NCBI GenBank assembly: GCA_048054495.1
Contig: JBGMQN010000118.1
Span: 1-20,795 of the forward strand
Length of the DNA: 20,795 nt
Direction of reading: 5' to 3'
Source of the DNA: JADFRG01 sp048054495
Lineage (GTDB): Bacteria > Chloroflexota > Anaerolineae > Anaerolineales > E44-bin32
Shown: piece after piece, positions 7,159 through 14,384 of the stretch
Position numbering within the stretch: position 1 is the first letter of the stretch
Layout: every line of letters begins with the position of its first letter
Made by a program: the position numbers and the translations under genes
Notes under the pieces: model-generated
What the model was told of the DNA's origin: nothing
The model's input: the letters and a program-made list of their open reading frames with translations, nothing else
Databases searched by the model: none

Positions 7159-8070
7159 CTATTTCCGCAACTGCGTGCCGCACTGCCGGCAATAGACATC
7201 ACTGATGCCGGCAGCTGCACCGCATTGATGACAATACACGATGGAGGCCTCCAGCTCGACCTCCGTCCCGCGCTTTCTGCGCCTACGCGGGACCCGCTGG
7301 GGCGCGGGCCGCCGCCTCGAGGCGAAGTAATAGCCCCCACCGCCTAAAGCCGCTATCCCCGCCGCTAGCAGCAGCCAGGGGAGAAGATTGGGATTATCGG
7401 ATTGCAGACTCACCGGAGTGGAAACTTGTCCAAGCGGCTGGAGCGCTTCGACCGACAGCGCGGGACTCGACTTTTCGTAGGTCACGCTGATCGCTGGAGT
7501 ACCGTCCGCTGGTTGAGGCCCCAGCTCGGCGGTCAGGTAGTTGAGGCCGAATGCGCCGGTACCTTCACGATCGGGAGCCGGGTTCACCCGTAGATCGGTG
7601 GCCGAAACTGGCTCCTGGACCTCATAAGACATCCCACCAAGCTCAAATCCATCCGGCCACTCGAAGAGGAAGCTGCGACTTGTGCCGGCGAAATCCATGT
7701 CAGAGTAGAACTCGATTTGGCCGGTTCGAGCTTCAGGCATCTCGATCTGGACGATCAGCCAATCTCCAACGCTCTCGCTTGTGTAGGCCGCCTCATAGAG
7801 AGTGCCATCGGAGCCGAGCCAAGCGATTGCCGTCGGCTGCCCCGCAGTAGCTGGAACGGGCAGCGCAACTCTGGCAGGAAGCGGTGTGTCTGCGGCAAGC
7901 TCAAATCGGTAGATCACCAGCATTGCGGGCCGATCGTACTCAGGCCAGAGAGCCACTTCGAGGTGGTCAATTGGGGCGGTCGCAGTCTGGGCGGAGACTC
8001 GGGCTGACCCGAGGGCCAGCAGCAGTAATACTGCGGCCATCGCCAAACAAAGTCGCGCAATTCTCAGCAT
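7159..8070 (-). CDS. Signal-peptide, single-pass membrane protein with C-terminal zinc ribbon
   Basis: The 303-residue protein has a signal peptide (about 1-27) and an extracytoplasmic region of about 200 residues that looks beta-rich. A transmembrane helix follows at about 228-250, then an Arg-rich basic segment and a C-terminal zinc ribbon with Cys 280, 283, 294 and 297 (CHQCG and CRQCG). The ribbon would lie in the cytoplasm. It is the last gene of the Rieske/cytochrome b operon, 70 bp after a diheme cytochrome, which suggests a role in assembly, regulation or stability of that complex; no function is established. The ATG at 8070 has no good ribosome site. A strong one (AAGGAGG, 8109-8115) sits about 40 bp upstream, just before an in-frame CTG at 8103, so a non-ATG start is possible. 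Confidence 0.75.
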   Translation of the reverse strand: MLRIARLCLAMAAVLLLLALGSARVSAQTATAPIDHLEVALWPEYDRPAMLVIYRFELAADTPLPARVALPVPATAGQPTAIAWLGSDGTLYEAAYTSESVGDWLIVQIEMPEARTGQIEFYSDMDFAGTSRSFLFEWPDGFELGGMSYEVQEPVSATDLRVNPAPDREGTGAFGLNYLTAELGPQPADGTPAISVTYEKSSPALSVEALQPLGQVSTPVSLQSDNPNLLPWLLLAAGIAALGGGGYYFASRRRPAPQRVPRRRRKRGTEVELEASIVYCHQCGAAAGISDVYCRQCGTQLRK

Positions 8071-8140
8071 GGGTCGCGCTGTCAGTTGCTGCTTAGGGGT
8101 CAGATCCGCCTCCTTGAGAGGTGTATAGCAGACAAGTCGC

Positions 8141-8926
8141 TTATCCGGGCTCAGGTGCCCCTCGATAGTAGATAATCCCGACGATGATACCCAAGACCAC
8201 TATTCCCGCCAAGATCAGCAATACCGTACTCGTGGAGATGGGTCCCTCGGTGGGTGCGGGCTGGGGGGAAGTACTCACAGGGCTAAGAGACAGAACGAAC
8301 GCGGCCACGTTGGCTATGTCTTCCACGCTGAGCGGTCCCCCGTTCGCTTGTGCCCAGGCGGGCATCGTCGTACCCGGTATTCCTTCGCTTGCTACCGAGC
8401 GGATATAGACCTCCGGCTGATTGCCAGACCAGGACTTCGCCAGCGGCACTCCGAAGCGGCCCTGGCCCTGGTCACCGTGGCAAGCGACACAATTCGACTG
8501 AAACACGACTACCCCCGCTGACGGATCACCATCGACGTCCGGCAATGGGTCGATCGCCGGGGCAATGTATGTTGGCGCAGGAGCGATCGGATCTGAGCCG
8601 CCAAATGCTCCTTGTATGTAGGCCGATATATCGGCGATGTCCTGATCCGAGAGCGGGCCGCCGTTTTCCCTTCCCCAGGCCGGCATCACCGTACCGGCCA
8701 CGCCCCTCGCGATTGTGACCTCAAGCACTACACCGACATCGATGGCGGGGAAGTTTTGTAAATTTGCGCCGATTCTCCCCGTGCCACTAATGCCGTGACA
8801 GGCGGCGCAGTTCTCGACATAAAGCTCCCCGCCGCGCTCCGGATCATCCTCGGCCTGTGCCAAGGCCGTGCTCCATCCCACTAGCAGTGCTAAGGACACG
8901 CCAATGCTCAGTTTGAGTAACTGCAT
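8141..8926 (-). CDS. Diheme cytochrome c with C-terminal membrane anchor
   Basis: The 261-residue protein has a signal peptide (about 1-25, ALAQA) and two homologous class I cytochrome c domains. The haem motifs are CAACH (40-44) and CVACH (146-150), with axial methionines in TVMPAWG (M81) and TTMPAWA (M188). A Pro/Thr-rich stretch leads to a C-terminal transmembrane helix (about 234-254). The ATG at 8926 is chosen because the signal peptide begins there and a GA-rich ribosome site precedes it; the open frame extends further upstream without a coding look. It is the fourth gene of the Rieske/cytochrome b operon. It probably relays electrons from the complex to a terminal oxidase or soluble carrier in the periplasm. 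Confidence 0.88.
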   Translation of the reverse strand: MQLLKLSIGVSLALLVGWSTALAQAEDDPERGGELYVENCAACHGISGTGRIGANLQNFPAIDVGVVLEVTIARGVAGTVMPAWGRENGGPLSDQDIADISAYIQGAFGGSDPIAPAPTYIAPAIDPLPDVDGDPSAGVVVFQSNCVACHGDQGQGRFGVPLAKSWSGNQPEVYIRSVASEGIPGTTMPAWAQANGGPLSVEDIANVAAFVLSLSPVSTSPQPAPTEGPISTSTVLLILAGIVVLGIIVGIIYYRGAPEPG

Positions 8927-9013
8927 TCTCCCGAATCCTCTCACCTGACTGATTCTAGCCACAGACCATCGCCCATTCAAAGTGATGTTTCTCCCTGTCG
9001 ACCCGTTACGAAC

Positions 9014-9038
9014 GCCGCCGCCTTGCAACGGCGGCGGC
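9014..9038 (-). repeat. GC-rich hairpin between the two cytochrome c genes
   Basis: GCCGCCGCC (9014-9022) and GGCGGCGGC (9030-9038) form a perfect 9-bp stem with a 7-base loop. It lies in the 145-bp gap between the two diheme cytochrome genes. No T-tract follows on the minus strand, so it may set mRNA processing or stability between upstream and downstream genes rather than full termination. Confidence 0.5.
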
Positions 9039-9071
9039 AATGGGCATGGCCATCTGGTATCGCAACTGCGT

Positions 9072-9902
9072 CTATTCGAAGGTCTTCATGAACGCTAGTA
9101 AATGCGCCATATCCTGCAGCGTGATCCGTTCGCTAAAATCGGTGGGCATGATGCCGGGTTGGAAGCCCTCCACGACATGAATGTTGGCTTCAACGACCGA
9201 CTCGATCAGGTACTCATCACCTGAAGTGGCGTTGCCGGTGTAGCTGTCTTGCTGAATGCGGATATCACCGCGCACCGCAATGCCTGGCAATCCGTCGGTG
9301 GCTGCCCATGGGGGACCGACCGTTGAGAGAATGTGACAGGCTGCGCACCCAAATTGGCTTTCCGCCAGACTCTGCCCGATTTCGGCGTCCCCTTCCGGAA
9401 GTTCGATGAATATATCCGTGCCCATCATCAAATCATCGGTTATTTGGGTGGGTTGGACGCCGGCAATGGCTCGGTCGCCCCAATTCATGATGAATGCAGC
9501 CACGTTCACGACCTCATCGGGCCGAAGCGGTCCACCGAAGTCTTGGCTCCAGGTCGGCATCCGTTGCGGGAAGTTCGTTCCCGCGGTTGGAAGGGGTCGG
9601 CCAGCGGAGATGGTAGATCTCAAGAAGTCGTTCAGCGTGCCCGACCAGCCGATGGCGCTGAGGTACTCGCCATTGAACAGGTCGGCACGGTTCAGCGGCG
9701 GGCCCAGAGGGGTACCCTCCCCTTGCGGCCCGTGGCAGGGCCGACAGCCGCTTTCGAAAATGAGTGCGCCCCGCTCGATCTGACGCGACTCGTAAGACTG
9801 CGTAAAGGATTCCATGCGCGCCGGTTCCCTAGCGCTCATAATGATCAGCAACGTGACCGCGCCGACAAAGGCAAGGGTTCCGCCCACGATGTAGTACTTC
9901 AC
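9072..9902 (-). CDS. Diheme cytochrome c with N-terminal membrane anchor (bc-complex subunit)
   Basis: The 276-residue protein begins with a transmembrane helix (about 5-23) that acts as an uncleaved anchor. Haem motif CRPCH (53-57) has candidate ligand M115 in QRMPTW; haem motif CAACH (186-190) has candidate M252 in GIMPTDF. The start is GTG, 3 bases after the stop of the cytochrome b gene, with GGGGAG inside that gene's end as ribosome site, indicating translational coupling. Its position directly after cytochrome b is where cytochrome c1 is encoded in bc1 operons. I see no c1 or cytochrome f fold signature, so it likely replaces them as the electron acceptor from the Rieske protein. No cytochrome oxidase genes are seen in the window. 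Confidence 0.88.
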   Translation of the reverse strand: MKYYIVGGTLAFVGAVTLLIIMSAREPARMESFTQSYESRQIERGALIFESGCRPCHGPQGEGTPLGPPLNRADLFNGEYLSAIGWSGTLNDFLRSTISAGRPLPTAGTNFPQRMPTWSQDFGGPLRPDEVVNVAAFIMNWGDRAIAGVQPTQITDDLMMGTDIFIELPEGDAEIGQSLAESQFGCAACHILSTVGPPWAATDGLPGIAVRGDIRIQQDSYTGNATSGDEYLIESVVEANIHVVEGFQPGIMPTDFSERITLQDMAHLLAFMKTFE

Positions 9903-9905
9903 AAA

Positions 9906-11510
9906 CTACTCCCCCTGGCCATAGTCGCTGTTGCGGTGGAAGTAAAAGGCTTCGCTAAACTCGCCAGGCTCCCCAGTCTCTGGATTGGCCCAAACCACTC
10001 GCAAGGTGATCTTCTTGAGGTCCGTCTGCCAGTCCTCAACGATCATGAAACCTTCAACGTCCCCATAGATCGGGTTATCTCTCCCACGCTCCAGTGCATC
10101 GTCGAACATCTTGAGCAGCTTCGATGTCGTCCGGGTCGGCGCGGTTGACCATTCGCTGGCAACAAAAGTGCCGTAGGGGATGTCTTCCCAATCTGCCAGG
10201 CGTAATGGCCCCGGCTTCGTCTGGGGCAGCAGCACCGCCACTGCCTCTTGATCGGGTGAGGTCGCTACGGCGAACCACGGTGTACCCATGTAGGTCAGGA
10301 CAGAAGCTAATACTAAGCTCCCGGCCGCGATCGAGAGTCCGATACGACGGGCCCCGTAGCGTCGGTTGCGCCCGACCTCTATATATGGCCATACGACGAG
10401 CGTACCAAATACGATCCCAAACGGAATGAGGGCGCCAAAGATGAATTTGTCGCCGAGTTTCATCAAACCCTGGATCCAGAGAAAGTACCATGGTGAGGTC
10501 GTATGTAGAGGAGTGACAAGCGGATCCGCGTGCGGTTCGAGGGGGGCATGATAACCAAAAGTGAAGGCGGATGCTCCGAGCAGGAGCAGCGTCAACCCCG
10601 CGATGTAAACCAACTCGCGGGTTAGGATCTTCGGCATAAAATAAGTGCGCACGTTCATGGGCACTTTTCGGGCGGTGTCTACGCCGGCCTCCTCCGCCTC
10701 CGGGGGCAGACTGTGGCCGTGGATGACAACTTTGTAGTAATGCACACCCAGAAGGATGACCAGCATAATGGGAAGCAGCAGCACATGCACCAGATACGCG
10801 CGCAGCAGCCCGTTTGCCCCGATTTCGGGACCGCCGCGCATGAGCAGGTCCGCCTCACGCCCAATAAACGGCGTCGCCTCGGCGGTCGAGGCTCCGATGG
10901 TCACCGCCCATAGACTGAGCTGATCCCAGGGCAGCAAGTATCCGAAGAACGAAACGAGCAGCGTGAGGATTAAAAGCACTCCGCCGGTGGCCCAAGTGAA
11001 CTGGCGCGGCCGCTTGTAGGAGCCGGTGATGTACGTCCGCAGCATGTGAAACGCGACCACCAGCACCATCAGTTCCCCGCCCAGCTTATGCGTATCCCGC
11101 ATCCAACGCCCGAAGGGGACGTTGCTCAGGATATTGATCATGTTCTCGTAGGCCACGAGCGGGGAGGGGGTGTAGAAAACCATTAGGTAAAGCCCGGTAA
11201 GGGTTTCCCAGGCAAAGAAAAAAGTCGCCAGCCAGCCTAGCCGAAAGGTCGGGTACAGGCCATCCATCAGGTTGTTGTAGTAGCTGGGCTTCATGTGCAG
11301 CCAGAAGCCCTCCGCGTGCGGCGTCAGACGGGGGTTGGGCCTTGCCGGGGCATCGCCGCGCAGGACGGAACGCACATCGGAAATATTGAGGCCAGACGTG
11401 ACACGCGTGACGACATCATCCGCCAGGTCGGTGGAGGCCTTGACCACTCCCTTTTCTTCTATATCGTCAAGAAACGGAAGGCTGAGGATCTTGGGACGTG
11501 GAATTCGCAT
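9906..11510 (-). CDS. Cytochrome b subunit of a bc/b6f-like complex (b6 and subunit IV fused)
   Basis: The 534-residue protein covers both the b6-like and subunit IV-like parts of cytochrome b. Haem ligand pairs are H141/H155 (13 residues between) and H242/H257 (14 between, the spacing of cytochrome b6). The Qo motif at 339-342 reads Ser-Pro-Trp-Tyr in place of the usual PEWY, so the Qo glutamate is absent. The protein has no cysteine at all, which excludes the extra covalent haem ci of b6f and Bacillus-type complexes. A hydrophilic N-terminal extension of about 75 residues and a soluble C-terminal extension (about 411-534) without haem motif flank the core. The ATG has GGAGG 6 bases upstream and follows the Rieske stop by 15 bp. 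It oxidises quinol and passes electrons to the Rieske protein while moving protons across the membrane. Confidence 0.93.
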   Translation of the reverse strand: MRIPRPKILSLPFLDDIEEKGVVKASTDLADDVVTRVTSGLNISDVRSVLRGDAPARPNPRLTPHAEGFWLHMKPSYYNNLMDGLYPTFRLGWLATFFFAWETLTGLYLMVFYTPSPLVAYENMINILSNVPFGRWMRDTHKLGGELMVLVVAFHMLRTYITGSYKRPRQFTWATGGVLLILTLLVSFFGYLLPWDQLSLWAVTIGASTAEATPFIGREADLLMRGGPEIGANGLLRAYLVHVLLLPIMLVILLGVHYYKVVIHGHSLPPEAEEAGVDTARKVPMNVRTYFMPKILTRELVYIAGLTLLLLGASAFTFGYHAPLEPHADPLVTPLHTTSPWYFLWIQGLMKLGDKFIFGALIPFGIVFGTLVVWPYIEVGRNRRYGARRIGLSIAAGSLVLASVLTYMGTPWFAVATSPDQEAVAVLLPQTKPGPLRLADWEDIPYGTFVASEWSTAPTRTTSKLLKMFDDALERGRDNPIYGDVEGFMIVEDWQTDLKKITLRVVWANPETGEPGEFSEAFYFHRNSDYGQGE

Positions 11511-11525
11511 TGCGAACCTCCGTCG

Positions 11526-12197
11526 CTACGTGCCGCCGCCGCGCTTGGTGTTCGGCGCACCGAACAAGCGCTGTCCGGTATCGATCCGCAGGGCTACCGC
11601 TCCGGCCGGTATGGGGAGTGATGTGCCTTCCCGGTTCCCTGACCAGGTCGCTTCGGTCTGAACCAGCACATTTCCGGCGGCGTCCAGAACCTGCATCAGG
11701 AACTGGTCCAGGTTCCGGCGCGCGGGGCCATCAATACGGGCGTTGCTCTTGAGATATTTGGAGCCGTGGCATGGGCACTCGAAGCGGTCGTTGACGGGCA
11801 CCCATTTATAAAGGCAACCTAAGTGCACACACACCTTGTAAAGGATACGAACCCCGGGGTTGAGCTCGTAGTCATTGGGTTGGCGCGGATCGTTGAGAAT
11901 TTCATCCCCAATGTTGACCAACCAGAACCGTCCTTCGGCAAATTCCTTTGGGTCTGAGTCCGGTACGGGAATCTCTTCGACGGGAACGATGAAGACGCCC
12001 CCAAACTCGCCTTCACGGAAGCGCGGCAGCGCGAACCAGATCGTAACGCCACCCGCTCCGACCAAGAACACGGCCATGGACGAAGCCCATAAATAATAAA
12101 GGAATTCCCTGCGTGTCAAAGCTGGGGAAGCTACCCCCAGATCTTCTAAAGCCCCCGCCAATCCTTCTACTGCAGGCTGCTCCTCCGCTTCCGTCAT
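11526..12197 (-). CDS. Rieske iron-sulfur protein of the bc/b6f-like complex
   Basis: The 223-residue protein has Thr-Arg-Arg-Glu-Phe (28-32) before a single hydrophobic helix (about 38-57), as in Tat-exported, uncleaved Rieske proteins. The cluster motifs are CVHLGC (123-128) and CPCHGS (141-146). Ligands are expected at C123, H125, C141 and H144, with a disulfide between C128 and C143. Ser146 and Tyr148 of GSKY are present, as in higher-potential Rieske centres. The ATG at 12197 is preceded by a near-perfect AAAGGAGGT; the frame continues upstream without signal. It is the first gene of the operon and has a CRP/FNR-type operator about 83-98 bp upstream. It moves electrons from the Qo site of cytochrome b to the cytochromes c. 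Confidence 0.94.
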   Translation of the reverse strand: MTEAEEQPAVEGLAGALEDLGVASPALTRREFLYYLWASSMAVFLVGAGGVTIWFALPRFREGEFGGVFIVPVEEIPVPDSDPKEFAEGRFWLVNIGDEILNDPRQPNDYELNPGVRILYKVCVHLGCLYKWVPVNDRFECPCHGSKYLKSNARIDGPARRNLDQFLMQVLDAAGNVLVQTEATWSGNREGTSLPIPAGAVALRIDTGQRLFGAPNTKRGGGT

Positions 12198-12279
12198 CGA
12201 GGCGGACCTCCTTTGATTGTCAAAATCTGTCGGAATAGGCTTGCACCTTTGGCCTTGCACCGGAGCGATTTGACGTATT

Positions 12280-12295
12280 TGTAACATACCTCACA
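12280..12295. promoter_or_regulatory. CRP/FNR-family operator upstream of the Rieske/cytochrome b operon
   Basis: Read on the minus strand the site is TGTGAGGTATGTTACA, matching TGTGA-N6-TCACA with one mismatch in the second half. It lies 83-98 bp upstream of the Rieske start, a typical distance for an activator. It is the weakest of the four sites, but its position before the first gene of a redox operon supports it. Confidence 0.55.
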
Positions 12296-12360
12296 TAGCC
12301 AAGCAAGCTATCGGCCTCTGCGCCTAAAGTTTCCGATTTCTGGGTCCACATAGCCACTTT

Positions 12361-12389
12361 TCAACAGGTGCAGGACCCAACGTTATAAT
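12361..12389 (+). promoter_or_regulatory. Promoter of tRNA-Ser
   Basis: A perfect TATAAT (12384-12389) lies 7 bases before the mature 5' end of the tRNA. At 17-bp spacing the -35 hexamer is TCAACA (12361-12366), a 4/6 match. Transcription would start at or within a base or two of the mature 5' end. Confidence 0.6.
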
Positions 12390-12396
12390 CCGAGGT

Positions 12397-12486
12397 GGAG
12401 AGGTGCCGGAGTCTGGCTGAACGGGACGGTCTCGAAAACCGTTGTAGCCTTCATGGCTACCGTGGGTTCGAATCCCACCCTCTCCG
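12397..12486 (+). tRNA. tRNA-Ser (anticodon CGA)
   Basis: The acceptor arms GGAGAGG (12397-12403) and CCTCTCC (12479-12485) pair fully, with discriminator G at 12486. The anticodon stem ACGGT/ACCGT encloses the loop CTCGAAA with anticodon CGA at 12433-12435. A long variable arm (tGTAGCC...GGCTACc) marks a class II tRNA. The T arm is GTGGG-TTCGAAT-CCCAC. CCA is not encoded. It reads the serine codon UCG. It stands between divergent-facing operons as an apparently single gene. Confidence 0.96.
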
Positions 12487-12605
12487 CTCCCCAATTCACC
12501 GCTTGCGCTAGATCTGTCCCCTCCTCCATCATTCAGGCCCCGGATATCCGTATGCGATTCGAATGCCGATCTCGCCAAAGTCCTGAGGAGGGCAGTTTTC
12601 GGGTG

Positions 12606-14336
12606 TCAGTTAGAGCTTTGTCCCTCTAGATGCGCGAGAGTAGATTCGATCAAGGATACAGCCTCACCCAGCGTTCCCGCATCGAAGGCCAGCTTCGCGC
12701 CCGCCTGCCGGTAAAGCTCAGTCAGAGATACGGTCCCGCCCAGTGCCAATGCCTTCCGATACTGTTTCACCGCTTTCGCCGGGTCATCCATGGCGTTTTT
12801 CCATATCTGAACCGCGCCTAGTTGAGCCAGCCCGTAGTCAACGTAATAAAACGGGCCTTGGTGAATATGCAGTTTACGATGCCAGCCGGTCATCTTCTCC
12901 TGTTCCAATCCGCTCCAATCGACTCCTTTCATGAACCGATCCCAGAGCAGCGCCCAATGCGCATCGCAGACATCGGGATCTTCCGCCTCCTTATTCAGGT
13001 ACACCCAATGTTGAAAGGCATCCACGACCGCCATGTAGGGCCAGAATAGGACGATATCCTCAAGGTGCTTGATGCGGCTGCGCGCAGCCTCCGGTTCCGA
13101 ATAGAAGCCGCCGTTGGCGGTCGATAGATACGGAGCGGCTAGCAGCTCCATCGACATCGAAGCCACTTCTGCGAATTCAAAGGGTATTGTGAGTTGCTGG
13201 ACATAGGGAAGGTGGGCGCATTCGAACACATGAAAAGCGTGGCCACCCTCGTGCAGGAGCGTCTCAACGTTCACAGCGGTGCCAACTGCATTCATGAAGA
13301 TGAATGGTCGCCTTACCGCAAGGAAGTACTCTGCGTAGCCACCGGGAGCTTTGCCCTCGCTGTTATCGAGATCCAGAAGCCCCTCGGATTCCATCGTATC
13401 GAAATATCCCCCAAGCGCCGGATCCACCGCGTGAAAGATGTTGGAGGTCTTGCGGATCAGCTCCTCGACATTAGAAAACGGCTCGAGCGGTTCTCTGCCG
13501 AACTTGTCCACTTGCAGATCCCATGGGCGTAATGCTTCCAATTGGAGGGTCTCTCGCCTTCGTTCCAAGATCCTTGCCGCCGCAGGCACAACGACCGATT
13601 CGATCGACTCATGGAATTCCATACAATCGTCCGGCGTATATTCCAGGCGTAGCAGCTGTTGCCAACGATAGGCACGATAGTCCGGCAAGTCGGCATTGGC
13701 CGCGATCTCGTTCCGTAGGTCTAGCCGACGCACCCACAGATCGTTTATCGCCGATCGGTCGGCTTGGTAACGGCCCATCGCGAGTCTCCAAGCCTTTTCC
13801 CGCGTAGTCCGGTCAGGCTGCTCGAGTTCTCGAAATAGGCGCGGGAGGGTGATCGTTTCGCCCTCCCATTCGACCGTTTGTGCCCCGATGATCTTGTCGT
13901 ATTCCGTCCCCAACTTCTTTTCCTGCTCCAGCAGGGATAGGTTGGCCTCCCGGAAGAGTTTGGCCTGCGCTCGAAGGTTGCGCAGCGGAATTTCAAACCC
14001 CTCCGGTTCCAGCCCGGACTCCAGCAACGTCTTTTTCAGTCTCTGTTCGTGCTTCTCTGAGGGCGTGAAGGTCTGTTCGAGGAAGGTGTTGTAGCGCGCC
14101 TCGCGGCTCTCATCCGCTGTGTCAAGCGTCTTGGCCACGTAGAGCCGATCTAGCGCCTCCCGCACCAACTCTCTGAGACGGGACCATGCCGTCAACCACT
14201 CCTCAACCGTCCCAGCATCGATCGTTCGACCTTGGAGGTCCAGGTAGTGAGCTTCGACCTGCTCCCAGTCCCACTCCGCAAGCTCAAGGGCGGAACTCGG
14301 CAGAGCCCTAAGTGAGATGTCACGTTCCAATTTCAA
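12606..14336 (-). CDS. M3-family metallopeptidase (oligoendopeptidase-like)
   Basis: The 576-residue protein carries the zinc motif His-Glu-Gly-Gly-His (362-366). The third zinc ligand is probably E390 in FAEVASMSMELL, matching the M3 family pattern ExxS/A...E. The length fits bacterial M3 oligoendopeptidases, cytosolic enzymes that cut short peptides. There is no signal peptide. The start is TTG at 14336; an ATG four bases upstream is out of frame, and the ribosome site is weak. It follows the pepF-like gene by 48 bp and is the last gene of the GTPase-pepF-M3 operon. The two peptidases are distant relatives of different M3 subgroups rather than a recent duplication. Confidence 0.9.
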   Translation of the reverse strand: MKLERDISLRALPSSALELAEWDWEQVEAHYLDLQGRTIDAGTVEEWLTAWSRLRELVREALDRLYVAKTLDTADESREARYNTFLEQTFTPSEKHEQRLKKTLLESGLEPEGFEIPLRNLRAQAKLFREANLSLLEQEKKLGTEYDKIIGAQTVEWEGETITLPRLFRELEQPDRTTREKAWRLAMGRYQADRSAINDLWVRRLDLRNEIAANADLPDYRAYRWQQLLRLEYTPDDCMEFHESIESVVVPAAARILERRRETLQLEALRPWDLQVDKFGREPLEPFSNVEELIRKTSNIFHAVDPALGGYFDTMESEGLLDLDNSEGKAPGGYAEYFLAVRRPFIFMNAVGTAVNVETLLHEGGHAFHVFECAHLPYVQQLTIPFEFAEVASMSMELLAAPYLSTANGGFYSEPEAARSRIKHLEDIVLFWPYMAVVDAFQHWVYLNKEAEDPDVCDAHWALLWDRFMKGVDWSGLEQEKMTGWHRKLHIHQGPFYYVDYGLAQLGAVQIWKNAMDDPAKAVKQYRKALALGGTVSLTELYRQAGAKLAFDAGTLGEAVSLIESTLAHLEGQSSN

Positions 14337-14384
14337 GCATCCTGTTCCCCATCCCGAGTAATGTGTTCAGGGCGTGGTCCAAAA

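Noticed and set aside
9333..10148. Long + strand frame (271 codons) opposite the cytochrome c and cytochrome b genes
   Set aside because: It lies antisense to two genes with haem motifs and has no domain or ribosome-site support.
14311..14322. GTGA-N4-TCAC palindrome near the start of the M3 peptidase gene as a fifth operator
   Set aside because: The spacing is N4 rather than N6 between GTGA and TCAC, and it lies inside coding sequence.
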